A stretch of 64,000 nucleotides of DNA, taken from positions 1,038,642-1,102,641 of the forward strand of contig JADWQD010000015.1 in the NCBI GenBank assembly GCA_016110215.1, written 5' to 3'. How positions within the stretch are numbered: the stretch's first letter is position 1; the number at the start of each line of letters is the position of its first letter. The DNA comes from Capronia americana. Lineage: Eukaryota; Ascomycota; Eurotiomycetes; Chaetothyriales; Herpotrichiellaceae. The position numbers and the translations under genes were made by a program. Of the stretch, positions 12,356-22,796 are shown one piece after another. The notes beneath the pieces are model-generated. The model was not told where the DNA came from, made no database searches, and saw only the letters and a program-made list of their open reading frames with translations.

Positions 12356-13938
12356 ATGGTGGCTGTACTGCCGCCAGAATTGCTTGACCTGCTTCAACAG
12401 CAATGTCCCTGCCGCGAAACGCAGATTGTACAACTGGCAGCCTACTACAATGTGAGCGGTTTGCACACTCCGGCCTTCGAACCTGCCTGACCACCCTACG
12501 CAGAATGTCTCTCCCAGCCCATCCCTCCTCGTTGCATATGGGCTCGAGCAGTCAAACAAACGAGAAGTCATCATCAACGTTTTACGAGCACGAGAGGTCA
12601 ATCATGCCCTCATTAAGACCAAGGAGTGCCTTTCTCAGAGACATCTTCTCTCCAAGATCTTCGCAGCGTGCATAACAACACTTGGACATGATGATCAAAT
12701 TGATCGATATGAGAAGATGGACAATATTAATGCACTTTCGGGCAACCTGCGCAGATTGTTTGAGAGAGCCGGGGGGAGGAAATTCGTGGTTGTGATTGAG
12801 GATGCGGACGAGTTGAAGCAGCCTGGGCCCACACTACTCCCTGCTCTGGCACGGTTGGGAGATATGGTATGTATATTCGCATGAGAGATTCGCTGCACCG
12901 CTGAAATGGCAATAGGTACCTGGATTCGCTGTTATATTGACTATCAACTCCCCCCGGCCGCTTTCCCTGCACAAGGCCGGTGTACCATATGTCCATTTCC
13001 CGCCATATACCAGATCTGAGGCCATCTCTATCATTACATCTCGGCTCAAGCCACCTCTTTCTCTTTCGCTGCGACATGAGAGAGCACTACTGAAACTGTA
13101 TCCTCAGTTTGCCACAACAGTGTACGACTCTTTAATATCGTCGACATCCTCAACATCAATCCTCTCTTTCCAATCAACGTGCAACAAATTATGGCCACGG
13201 TTCATCGAGCCAATCATCTCGGCCAAAGAGGCAACTGCCGACGGGAAATCATGGAGCTTCTCTCGACTCTTAGTCCACCATCGCGGTCTGTTCCAGTCCG
13301 AAGGCGAGGCAGCATTACACCATACTTTGACGAGAATAACGCAAGGGGACAATCATGAAGATAGCTCTTTATCACCTTCACTGGATCCATCCACCCACAA
13401 CCCGCCCCTCTTGAAGCATTTCCCGACGCTCGTTCTCATTTCCGCGTACCTTGCAAGCCACACCCCACAAAAGCACGACATCCTGCTCTTCTCACGTCTG
13501 AGCTCTAGCTCGAGCAACAAGAGAATTCGCAAAACGCCCACCAAGAGGAAATTCGTGTCGACTCCGACCACGACGCCCAATAAAAACCCATCAACACCGG
13601 CCAAATCACCACGCACCAAGTCCGTCTTTTCTGCGGCCGCAAATCTAGGTATTCCACGGCCTTTCACCCTCGAACGCCTTGTGGCCATCTTAAGGGCGAT
13701 TCACCCGTATGGTGTCGCGCGTGGCCGAGGTGTGACTGATCGGATATATCGTGAGCTTGGCGAACTGGACAAACTCAGGCTCGTTGTGCGTGCATCTGGC
13801 GCCGGCGGCTCAATTGCCGCTGGCGAAGATGTAGCAGACGAGAAGTGGCGGGTGAATGTAGGTAGGGATTGGGTCGTGAATATGGGCCAGACTTGGGGCT
13901 TGGGTGTTGCCGAATATGAATTAGATCAAGATTCGTGA
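12356..13938 (+). CDS. orc5: Origin recognition complex subunit 5
   Basis: ORC5 is an AAA+-like subunit of the six-protein complex that marks replication origins in the nucleus. I place three exons, 12356-12451, 12504-12866 and 12916-13938, giving 493 residues. The N-terminus (QQQCPCRETQIVQLA) and the segment SPSPSLLVAYG are typical of fungal ORC5. A Walker-B-like strand VVVIEDADE follows, then TLLPALARLGDM. The conserved C-terminal block has LISAYLASHTPQKHDILLF, a basic Ser/Lys/Thr linker, and the winged-helix region RPFTLERLVAILRAI. The Walker A position reads G-L-E-Q-S-N-K-R and lacks the usual GK[ST] end (see findings). The start at 12356 matches family N-termini. Identity is confident. 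Confidence 0.88.
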
Positions 13939-14424
13939 TGGCACAACGTCTCGTCTATTGAGACTTCGATGTTGGATCGACCCAACAGGTAATCCAGCCT
14001 AAATCCAACTTTACAGACCCTCGATGAGAGCGGTACCTGCGATCGCTTGATCCAGATATGTGATGAACCGATGGTAAACATGTCGCCATATGATCTGGCT
14101 AGCTTGGGCGAAGACTGGATGGAACAGATTGTTCCCCTCAGTCTTCTCAGCTACCTTGAAGTCGCCGAGTCTCATTGAAACTGGTAGTATGGCGTGAACT
14201 ACACAGTATTGGCGGCGGATCGGGCGTTGGTATCTTTGGCTTCCGCATTCGTCGCCTCTCGGGGCTTGCCTACGCCAAACCTATCAAGAGGGAGCTCAGC
14301 TATATTCGTCTCCGGTTTCTCCATCTTCACTTCACACGTCTTGCAGCCACAACCCCGCCTGCTTCCAGTCGCAACCCGCCTTTGTGGAGCATCACCAGTC
14401 GGCAAGGGCGCAGAGACATGAGCC
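13939..14424. other. Intergenic region downstream of orc5
   Basis: The orc5 3' UTR and the promoter of the next gene probably lie here. No supported coding sequence is seen. Confidence 0.5.
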
Positions 14425-15984
14425 ATGGACTTCGACTTCGCGGCTTATCTGGCCAAACTGGATCCAACTTATGAATATCAGACCGAAAAGCTCGCTGGGG
14501 GCGTGGTTAACGTCACCGTACGAGCGACGAAAGTGACCTGGGCCTCAGGATCTGCCAAACCGCTAATATCAGACCGAGATGAAAATCTGAAAATGGGCGA
14601 CAGCCTCTTCGAACCTCGTCATGGTCGATTCCCGGACCAGAAAACGCTCATATTGAAGCATGCGCCACCTTTCATTGCTGGAGTTGGTGAGCATGCTCCA
14701 ATGTCTCAAGAACGCCAGGTATATCCTATTCATCGCAGGCTTAGCCTCGTACATAATTAGTTGCTCAACGTCAAGCAGATGATTGAAGCTGCCGCTCTTG
14801 GTCTATTCCTCCCAGTCTCGTCACCCGGGAAAGGACCATTGGCGACGTCGGACGGGCATGATCCTGCATCTCTACATCGAGTGTTGGTGGAATCAGGTGT
14901 GATGGTCCCAAGACTACTTTATTACGACCCTGGCAAACACATCCTTGTACTGTCAGACCTCGGGCATCTTCCAGACATGTCCCGGATCTTCATCGACCTG
15001 GGAGGATTCACACCCGGGCCGTCTATCGAGGCATTGAAGGCGCCTCCATACGCCCCTAGATTGGGCTGCCCGCTCGAGGCTCATCAGATCCAGAATTTTC
15101 GAGACGCTGGTCAGAAATTGGGCAGCTTCTTTGCGCGCTTGCATGACCCTGGTACCCATCGCTGCGTTACGGAAACAAGGCCTCTCCCACCACAGGACGA
15201 CGGCGGTGATGACCCAAAGGCGCCAAACATCTTTCCATCGCTGCCAGAACTGAAAAGCATCGTTCACGGACATGCAATCAAGCCACTCTTGTCACAGCTC
15301 CTCAAGTTTCCCTCGCTCCTCGATGAGGCAGAAGCAGCAGCTATATTCGCCGCGGTGGAAGCAGACTTTCTTCGAGCATGTCCTCCAGAAGAACAATGTT
15401 TCGTCCTGGGCGACTGTTGGACCGGAGCAGTGCTGCTTGATCTCAGTCCTGACATTGGCTCTGTAGGTGTAGGCGTTATCGACTGGGAGTTCTCGAACAC
15501 AGCAGGTCGAGGGATCAATGGGGACGTCAGCCAGCTTCTTGCTCACCTGGAATGTCTGCGAGTCACTGCTCATACTCGCGATGTCCGACTCGTGAGTGGT
15601 CACTTATCAGCTCTGAACGCCATCATGGAAGGCTTTGTGCAGAAATACAGGGCCTTCCAGACCAAGGAATTCGACGACGGTATCATGCGATCGGCATACC
15701 TGTCACACGGCGCAGAGATTGTCAATTGCGCCTTCTGGAAAACGTGGATCTGTGAAGATCCCCAATGCTCATCCTGTATCCGGGAGACTGGATCTCGCCC
15801 TCAGCCCGAGGTGCAATGCAATCTTGTGTCGACATTAGTAGATCGAGGCCTCTCTTTCTTGAGGGCTGCTATTGCCAAAGATCCCCGCGCGATGGCGGCC
15901 AAGTTGAGACAAGACATCTCAACCTCGGGTATAGATGGGGCGCAAACGGCGGCGGGCTTGTACGACTTTTTTGAACGACCATGA
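14425..15984 (+). CDS. Aminoglycoside-phosphotransferase-fold (APH-like) protein
   Basis: The protein belongs by pattern to the APH/choline-kinase-like family, which in fungi is large and mostly uncharacterised. Two exons, 14425-14718 and 14776-15984, are joined in phase 0 across a 57-nt intron (the acceptor could shift by one codon at a CAG repeat), giving about 500 residues. Visible parts are a beta-3-type Lys (LILKHA, K78), the catalytic-loop equivalent LGDCWTGAVLL (D311) and a metal-binding Asp in VIDWEFS. The usual His two residues before the catalytic Asp is Leu, and the usual Asn five residues after it is Ala, so activity is doubtful. No substrate can be assigned. It shows some resemblance to methylthioribose-kinase-like members. 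Confidence 0.7.
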
Positions 15985-16751
15985 TTTGGCACGCGGGATT
16001 CGTTCCTGGGTTCTTAGCAGAGGTCGTGCGCGTTAGGAGTATCGGACACCTTCAGAGCATGGGGGGTTTCATGGTATTGATGGCCGAACCCGGCGTGGCA
16101 CAAGATGATCGTGGACGCCCGAGTTCCTTGCACCAAGTTTTGATCAGGCAGTTAAGTAAACCGTGATTGCGGGATCAAATGTAACAGGCGTTGTCCAGCT
16201 CTGCGTCGTTCCATCTCTGGTTGTCGCTCACTTTGTCTTGGACGTCTGCGGGTATTGATTAATTAATTCTCCTCGTCGTAACCTAGAATGCGCCACGACT
16301 CGCAAAGCAGATTTGCTCTGTCTGTCTTGGTGCGAGTACGAGTACCTCGTAGAAGCCGGAACTGTGTTTTCGTACTCCTGCCCGCTACTTTCCCCAGCAT
16401 TCTCTCCGATCGCCTATTGTGGAGTGGCCGGGGTGGTTGCGCAGATTTAGTTTTTTGATACAAGTGACGCAATGAGTTGGAAGAAACTCCCAAAAGAAAA
16501 CGAGATTTCTGATTGGACAGAAACCAGAGGTACTTGTGACTGCAACATGCCCAATTGGCTCGGTTAGGCCTTGGCATCACGTGGAGCATCCAGGCCTTGG
16601 CGCTTCACTGGTTCCTACGGTGATAACCACCAGACATCATCGAACTCTTCCCACCATTGCACAGCGCTGGCAATCTCCTATACGTGGTGCCATGCACGCA
16701 CTCAGTTACAGTGGACTGGAGCCTTAAGCGGAGATTGAACCACCAGGCAAT
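15985..16751. other. Intergenic region
   Basis: There is no recognisable gene between the APH-like gene and the WD40 gene, only short overlapping frames. A small GAGTACGAGTACC-type element occurs near 16330. Confidence 0.5.
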
Positions 16752-18263
16752 ATGCCTCCTCCCAACATTCGAGGCTACTACTTCGATGCCGAAAAGAATC
16801 GATATTTCAAGATCCAAGCAAACCAGATCGCGCCTGCCGGGTCCAAATACAGTCATCAAGCGGTAAAAGCCGAGAAGGTCATCAAAAAGGACCAACGGCG
16901 GGTCGAACGAAACCAGCGCGTAAAACTCGCCACCACGGTAAAGAGATCCAAATTCCTGCAACATCCGCTGCTCACTTTCCACAGACGACTTGGCGACCTG
17001 CGACACAGTGGCAGGGCCAGGATCGCTGAATACTATGCCGCCAGTCTCCAAGGTGGAGAAGCACTAGGCCCGGGTGATGAAAGGGTTTTTGATAAAGCAG
17101 ACGCCCCGCCCTCGATCAGACCCCGCTCAGGCCATCTCGCAATTGACCACGACTCCGGAACCGTGTTCGGAGATTTCTCACGCAGATTCCGCTGCATCCA
17201 GCGTATTGGGATCATGTACGCCTTGTGTCGCGATGGGAATCCCCTCGACGAGCAACGATGTCCCGCTGAAGAGGGTCGCTGGCGCAGTACCGGCCAACCC
17301 GAATCAACCGGACCGCTATATCCACTTAAGCACCGGCACAAGATCGCGTCCACGAGCACCGTCCAAGCTGTCGCGTCCGTCGGGAGTGGCATAGTAGCTT
17401 GGGTGGAGGGGAACTCCCGTGTTTCGCGCCTCAGAGTGGGTTCCCCCCCGCCATCACCGCTCCTTGGCTACTACCGGGTCGAGGAGTCGCAATTCGACAA
17501 GTACATCATGGACCTCGCCATGCAGCCTGCTGGCAGCGGAGGCTGCCCCCAAACCAATCACAACATCGCTCTCGCGACGGAGAGTTCCGCGTTGATCATG
17601 AATTTGAGCGACTTGCGGTTTGGCTGCGCACAGTACCTGCTCAACCAAGACTCTAGGATCAAGGACCTGATGAAGATACGGTTTCTGGACTCCAACGTCC
17701 TGATGTGCGGCACCCGGTCCGGCAAGATGCTGCTGCTCGACGTGCGGGAGCCGCCGTATTCCGGCACGCGGTTCGCGCCCACGCGGATCCAACACTCCAG
17801 CGCGATTACCAATCTGCGGGCCTTAGGGGATGGGTCTTCCATCCTCCTCGCCGGTCTGGGCACTACGAGCGTCTATGATCTGCGATTCACGCCGCTGCCC
17901 GATCGGTGGTCCAATATTGCGCACCCGGACACCCATTCTCCCGCCCTGCTCTCCTTCGACATCCCTGAACCGCGGCGCCAGAAACAGTACGACCTGGGCT
18001 GGGGCTACGATCCTGAACTGAACATCGTGGTCTCCGCGTCGACCGACTATGTGAAAAACCATCGCGTGGGCATCTGGAATGCCGGCACGGGGAGGATGGT
18101 GCCGAGCCCGCTGAACGAATTTGTGTTCGACAGGCCCGTGAATGGCGTCGAGATCGCGAGGCTTAGAGACGGGCCGAAGAGTATCCTGATCAGCGGTCCT
18201 TTGGCGAGCGGTATCATGGAGTGGAGCGCCCAGCAGCTTGACTACAAGAGTGAACAGATCTAA
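16752..18263 (+). CDS. DCAF4-like WD40 protein
   Basis: This single-exon gene encodes 503 residues. The N-terminus reads PNIRGYYFDAEKNRYFKI, the hallmark of DCAF4-type proteins (DDB1- and CUL4-associated factor 4), followed by a Lys/Arg-rich helix and a C-terminal WD40 propeller. Propeller-like strands are visible as GSGIVAWVEGN, MLLLDVREPP, TTSVYDLRFTP and HRVGIWNAGTGRM. The LDVRE and YDLRF segments resemble the D-x-R box used by Cul4 receptors to dock on DDB1. The likely role is substrate receptor of a CRL4-type ubiquitin ligase in the nucleus. That role is known for the animal family and inferred here. The start ATG at 16752 fits the family N-terminus. Confidence 0.72.
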   Translation: MPPPNIRGYYFDAEKNRYFKIQANQIAPAGSKYSHQAVKAEKVIKKDQRRVERNQRVKLATTVKRSKFLQHPLLTFHRRLGDLRHSGRARIAEYYAASLQGGEALGPGDERVFDKADAPPSIRPRSGHLAIDHDSGTVFGDFSRRFRCIQRIGIMYALCRDGNPLDEQRCPAEEGRWRSTGQPESTGPLYPLKHRHKIASTSTVQAVASVGSGIVAWVEGNSRVSRLRVGSPPPSPLLGYYRVEESQFDKYIMDLAMQPAGSGGCPQTNHNIALATESSALIMNLSDLRFGCAQYLLNQDSRIKDLMKIRFLDSNVLMCGTRSGKMLLLDVREPPYSGTRFAPTRIQHSSAITNLRALGDGSSILLAGLGTTSVYDLRFTPLPDRWSNIAHPDTHSPALLSFDIPEPRRQKQYDLGWGYDPELNIVVSASTDYVKNHRVGIWNAGTGRMVPSPLNEFVFDRPVNGVEIARLRDGPKSILISGPLASGIMEWSAQQLDYKSEQI

Positions 18264-19826
18264 ACCCCGGGAGATTGAGCGGGGGAGTGACGAGGAGAGC
18301 GACTAGGAGCGACGAGCGGTAGCGACGAGGAATAGAAGGTGCGGACCAATCATGGGTAGCGGGCGCGCACGAAATACGGACCTGCGACCATGCCGGTCGT
18401 GGACGGATGGATGCATTCCATTTCATTTCATTTCCTTCGGCACGCTGAACGAGCTTCCACCGTTCGAACGACACACAACCGCTGCTGTTTCTCTCGCCGG
18501 AGGCCGCACGATCGGATGTCGTTCCTTTCCGCTGCCCGCCAACCTACCTACCTACCTACACAACTACCCACCTACCTTTCTTTACACTCTACGCTTCCAT
18601 ACCATAGTTTATCCATCACCGCGGCGCACAGAACACCGAATCGTCCAACCTGTCGCTGCACGCATGCGCAGCCAAACATATCTAACGAGTCATTACCACG
18701 CGAAAACAAAAGCCATAACATAGTATAACAAAACAAAACACAGCACATCCGCCTTCTTAACTGTGGATGGAGTACAGGGCGAAACAGGGCAAACCCCTGA
18801 CGAAATAAGAAACGACGGGACACGACACGACTCAACACGACAGGGCAAGACATGACAGGACAAAGCATTTCAAGCCGGCACCACTCCAGGGATTCGTACG
18901 CGATTTAGGAAGGCTGTCTTCAAGGCCAGATTGGCTCTATATAGGATGCGGGGCGCTGGTCAGATGAGTTGAGATGAGTTGAGTTGGCCGAAGTCGAGAA
19001 TGCCGACGCCAGCCAAGACTAGGGCTACTCTGGTCAGAGCCAGTTCAGTGCAGTTCACGTGAGGATGGCAGCTGGGCGAGGGAAGGAGGTCAAAAGCGCG
19101 GGATTCCAGGTTTCAGATATGACAAAGTGAGCGGTATCAGTCAAAAGCAGCGAATTACAGCAAATAGAATCGCCGTGGGATTTACAGCGTCTTTACGACG
19201 TCGTAGTTTCTTAGTTATTGCAATGTATCTTCTGGGTCAACAAGTCTTCCATCTCGATTCAGTAGTACCTTGATGAGTATCTTGATGTTTAACAACGGGT
19301 AGTCGGTAATACAGTACTTAGTCGACGAAAACACAGACAAGTGGTAACCTTATTATGTTTTATTCTCTTCCTTTGGCGAGGCTCCATCTATCTTCGGACA
19401 GTCGCGTTTCGATCTCTTCGTGTCTGTTGATTCTTGCTCGAGTACACCTGTGTGCACATGACCAGATGGGTGGACGGGTCGAGGTGCAGACTGCGCGATC
19501 GTTCAATTAATCCAGCGAGATGGACTGGCTGTATGCTTAGGAGCGGACCGAGTCAAATGCCTCCTTAGCCACGCTCGGGCATTTGGTCACTCGACGGAGA
19601 ACCCAATGATTAAGGCGTCATTCGCGAGGCCGCACGGGTCGTGATCATCTGTCCCGGGTTAGGACATGCCGGAATCTGTCACAGTTACCATAGCAGGTTG
19701 GAGCCGGTGTGGTTCGCTGCTGTTCCGAAAGGTTTGTTTGCGTCCACTGTTCATCTGGTTGTCCGCGATCTTGAGTGCTGCTCAAGTCTCGGCTTAAGAC
19801 TCTCGATTTGGATCCAGCTTCTGTTC
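18264..19826. other. Convergent intergenic region with simple repeats
   Basis: About 1.56 kb lie between two convergent stop codons. It holds a CTAC tetranucleotide tract near 18543-18560, an AAAAC-rich patch near 18727, degenerate GACA/GGACA-type units at about 18810-18860 and a GATGAGTT repeat near 18964-18985. No coding sequence is supported. Confidence 0.5.
18543..18579. repeat. CTAC tetranucleotide microsatellite
   Basis: Four to five consecutive CTAC/ACCT units are followed by imperfect copies. This is a simple sequence repeat in non-coding DNA. Confidence 0.7.
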
Positions 19827-20933
19827 CTATTGGCTCGTGTTGTCCACCTGAACGTTGGCCTGCGGAGTGTTTTCCGTGGCACCGCTATCCTTCATCCTCA
19901 ATTCTCTCAACAACTCATTGACTCCCTTCTTCTCGCTTCCACCGCCGACAATGCCTCCCTCGTCGTCCTCGAGCCGTTCAATTCGTGGTTTTCCTCGCTC
20001 CGCGTTTGCACGGTCATCTTTCTCGAATTTCACCACCGCCCATCTCAACTTGAGACTCTCCTCCCAACCTTTGGCGTCTCTCTGCTTATGGCGGACATGA
20101 CCTGTACGTGGGTTTGTGAGTGTCCATTTCTGCTCCAGCATCCTCAGGAGTTCGGGCGAGCGAGGTTGAAGAAATTGGAGATTTGCAATGCTGAAGTAGC
20201 CCGTGAATCTGAATGTGCGGATCTTTGTGGAGTCAGGCTCGTAAGGTGGACGACGGACTTGGGTGAAGACTGCGATGGGATGCCGCTCTTTTGCCTCTGT
20301 TCCGGGAACGACTTCTGAAGCGCCAGTGGCAGGGGGGTTACGGTTCTCCTTGCTCAGCTTTGGTGCATCTGCATCACTTGGTGTCATGTTCGACACTTCT
20401 GCCGGTGGGGTAGCGATGCTTTGGCCATCTTCGACGTCGGTACCCGGGTTCAAAGTTGCAGATTCATCTCCTCGGTTCACTGATTGTGCAGACAACAATT
20501 CCAAGCTTGACTTTGTGTAAATGATGCCATCGGTTTCCCAGCGTGGGTTGGCGTCCTTGAAGAGCAACACATAGGCTAGGGCACCGGGCGTGGCAGCAGA
20601 GTCGTGAAGTGTCTTGCCTTTTCTGTTTCCAACTCCGCTGCTGGCGTCCTCTTGTGGCCAGAAGTAACGTTGAATCTCTCTTATGGAGTAGAGCTCTTCT
20701 TCTGGGCCCGGATCAAACTTCCTAAGCAGGGGTCGAATGTTGTCAAGACCACCGCAGCGGAGACTTGGAGAGGTAGCGTCGCCGGAAATGGAGGTGTCGT
20801 TGCCACCGCGGTGCCCCGGGGAAATTGGCAATGCGGTCATGGATCTGTCGCTGTTCTTGGCCCGCGAAGCATTCGCAGCGTCACGGCCTTGACCTTGAGC
20901 ACGCAGGGCGGGCGGGATGTAGCGGTTGGCCAT
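19827..20933 (-). CDS. Conserved-looking uncharacterised fungal protein (ANRYIPPALR start)
   Basis: A single-exon frame of 368 residues starts MANRYIPPALRAQ. Similar RYIPPxLR openings occur in many fungal nucleic-acid-related proteins. Ordered-looking blocks are LYSIREIQRYFWP, ALAYVLLFKDANPRWETDGIIYTKS, FRFTGYFSIANLQFLQPRSPELLRMLEQKW and WEESLKLRWAVVKFEKD, separated by low-complexity Ser/Thr/Pro linkers. A charged KKGVNELLRELRM helix lies near the C-terminus. The alternation of ordered blocks and linkers suggests a genuine conserved protein. I cannot name a domain or give a function. Confidence 0.75.
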   Translation of the reverse strand: MANRYIPPALRAQGQGRDAANASRAKNSDRSMTALPISPGHRGGNDTSISGDATSPSLRCGGLDNIRPLLRKFDPGPEEELYSIREIQRYFWPQEDASSGVGNRKGKTLHDSAATPGALAYVLLFKDANPRWETDGIIYTKSSLELLSAQSVNRGDESATLNPGTDVEDGQSIATPPAEVSNMTPSDADAPKLSKENRNPPATGASEVVPGTEAKERHPIAVFTQVRRPPYEPDSTKIRTFRFTGYFSIANLQFLQPRSPELLRMLEQKWTLTNPRTGHVRHKQRDAKGWEESLKLRWAVVKFEKDDRANAERGKPRIERLEDDEGGIVGGGSEKKGVNELLRELRMKDSGATENTPQANVQVDNTSQ

Positions 20934-21168
20934 GGCTGATGGTCAGGTATGGTCTGCAATTACAAAGCAAGCAGAACACAAGGGACGATGTCAAGTCTGG
21001 TCAGGGAGAAGTTTGGCTTTTGTCAACCTTTCAAATTGGCAATGAGTTGAAAGCAAGTGAGGAGTTTGGTGATCTGTTAATGGAGGAAACTGGATCTCAT
21101 TCTGGCTTTAAAAAGAGCCTGGCATAATCTTGAGAGGCCAATGCTATGAGTGACCCGCTGCCTCACCT

Positions 21169-21720
21169 TCACATCTTGGGGGTCGGTTGCCACAGAGCGT
21201 GAGGTGAGGTGAGGTTGAAGTAAGAAGAGTGATCTGAAGCCAGCCTTGCCAAGTAAATGACGCAAACTCCGACAGAGCACAAGGCTGGCAATTGTTCATT
21301 CTGGTTGTCGCCCTTGGGGTCGAAGCTGGCGCCGATGGCAGCTTGGATCTTCTTGCCGGTCTCGAGGCAATCTTGGTTCTTCTGCGTATCATCCTTGCCT
21401 GTTGTCGGTATGATTCTGTTGGGGAATAATTCGCCTGCGTGTGCATGGACGTAATCTGCCACAATGGTCTGCCCTTGAGGTTCTAGGCCGACCATCAGTC
21501 CGAACGCTTGGCCAGGAGTGATTCGGGCGTCTTCTGGGCGTGGGTCTCCAGGAATCGCTCTGTCGTTATATGCAGGTGCGGTGACGGTAGGAAAGGCTGT
21601 CAAGACAGTATTCAACACCTGAATAAGATCGCCACGGTCACCCAGGGCAATATCTGCGTCATTCCTGAGATCCTCCAATTGATCGAATTCAAGATCCTGG
21701 GTCCGTGGGTCCACGGCCAT
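21169..21720 (-). CDS. Hypothetical protein
   Basis: The frame encodes 183 residues if started at the internal ATG (MAVDPRTQDLEFDQLEDL). The frame is open a little further to 21774, but the upstream residues look like leader. The N-terminal half is acidic and helix-like (LEFDQLEDLRNDADIALGD), followed by a mixed region with ITPGQAFGLMVGL and VADYVHAHAGELFP. The composition is protein-like, but I recognise no family. The last about 20 residues look less natural, so an unrecognised 3' intron is possible. It lies head-to-tail behind the neighbouring uncharacterised gene. Confidence 0.45.
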   Translation of the reverse strand: MAVDPRTQDLEFDQLEDLRNDADIALGDRGDLIQVLNTVLTAFPTVTAPAYNDRAIPGDPRPEDARITPGQAFGLMVGLEPQGQTIVADYVHAHAGELFPNRIIPTTGKDDTQKNQDCLETGKKIQAAIGASFDPKGDNQNEQLPALCSVGVCVIYLARLASDHSSYFNLTSPHALWQPTPKM

Positions 21721-21774
21721 AGTAGAAGACAGCGATGGAACGAGTTGTCCGCCGCAGTATGCAGGAAGGTGCAC

Positions 21775-22796
21775 GATTACTATCCTCTATATATAATTAG
21801 GCGGTCCATGAAGCGTTCTGTTTCTGTGCCTCATAACAACAGATCGATGTTCAGCTGCTTTATTTGCACGCTTCACACATGCCGTATCTCCCGGCCCTAT
21901 TGTCATTGTCGCATGGAATAATTAGACGTTGCATGCCCTTGAGCTACACTGCCTTCATCTCGACGAGGAAAGTGGAAACGAAAACAATGGGTCTTGTCGC
22001 TGACCTTGCGACATGCTGTGAAAATCTGGGGCGTCGGCTCGCTCTGCTCGGACCGGAACGAGGTGGGCCAGCGGCACAGTTGAATATCGAGACACCACGG
22101 ACAATAGAGTTTGTCATAAGAATCACAGTCTCGCGAGATTGGAGAAATTAGAGTGCCCTGCCAAACGACCTCGACGGGGATCTGCAAGTTGACGATGAAA
22201 CGAAGATACAAAGTGGACAAACCGCTCGCTCAAAAGCACCCCAACCGCCAGCCTTTCCCTTCAACCGCTGAAATACTTTCCAAGACAAGAAAGAACGTGA
22301 ACCATCAGCTCCGAGATGGCGAGGAATTGAAGTACCATTCTTTCTCCGCGGCCATCTATCCTGGTAATATCCAGCTGGGGTGACGTTATGGCTGAGGTTG
22401 CAAGTCAATTGGCCTCAAGCCCAATTCTTGGACGCTTGCATGTCCTTTCTCTGTCATTACCAGTCGAAGCCATCTGTGTTGTCATACGTCTGATCATTCG
22501 TTTCTATTCTAGCTCCCGTGCTGGAATCCAAAGCCAAAACAATCCCAGATAGAAGCGCCAGCGGGTTGTGGTATCATAGTGGGTGAGGGTTGCATTGAGA
22601 ATTGGTGCACAAATAGTGATATCGACCAGTCGCCGTTCGTCCTTTGGCCGCCTCTGCCGAAACCCCGTTGTCCCCCTTCAATCCTCCCCAGAGCTGTGGA
22701 TGCTGCCCTTTGTAACTTGAGTTGGCAGGATAGTACAGCATCCCCGTTCTTGAAGGAGATAACTGCTGACAAAATATCGTTCTCTTCGCAACCACT
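21775..22796. other. Intergenic region downstream of vps1
   Basis: About 1 kb holds the probable promoter of the small hypothetical gene and the vps1 3' UTR. No protein is recognised in either strand. Confidence 0.5.
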
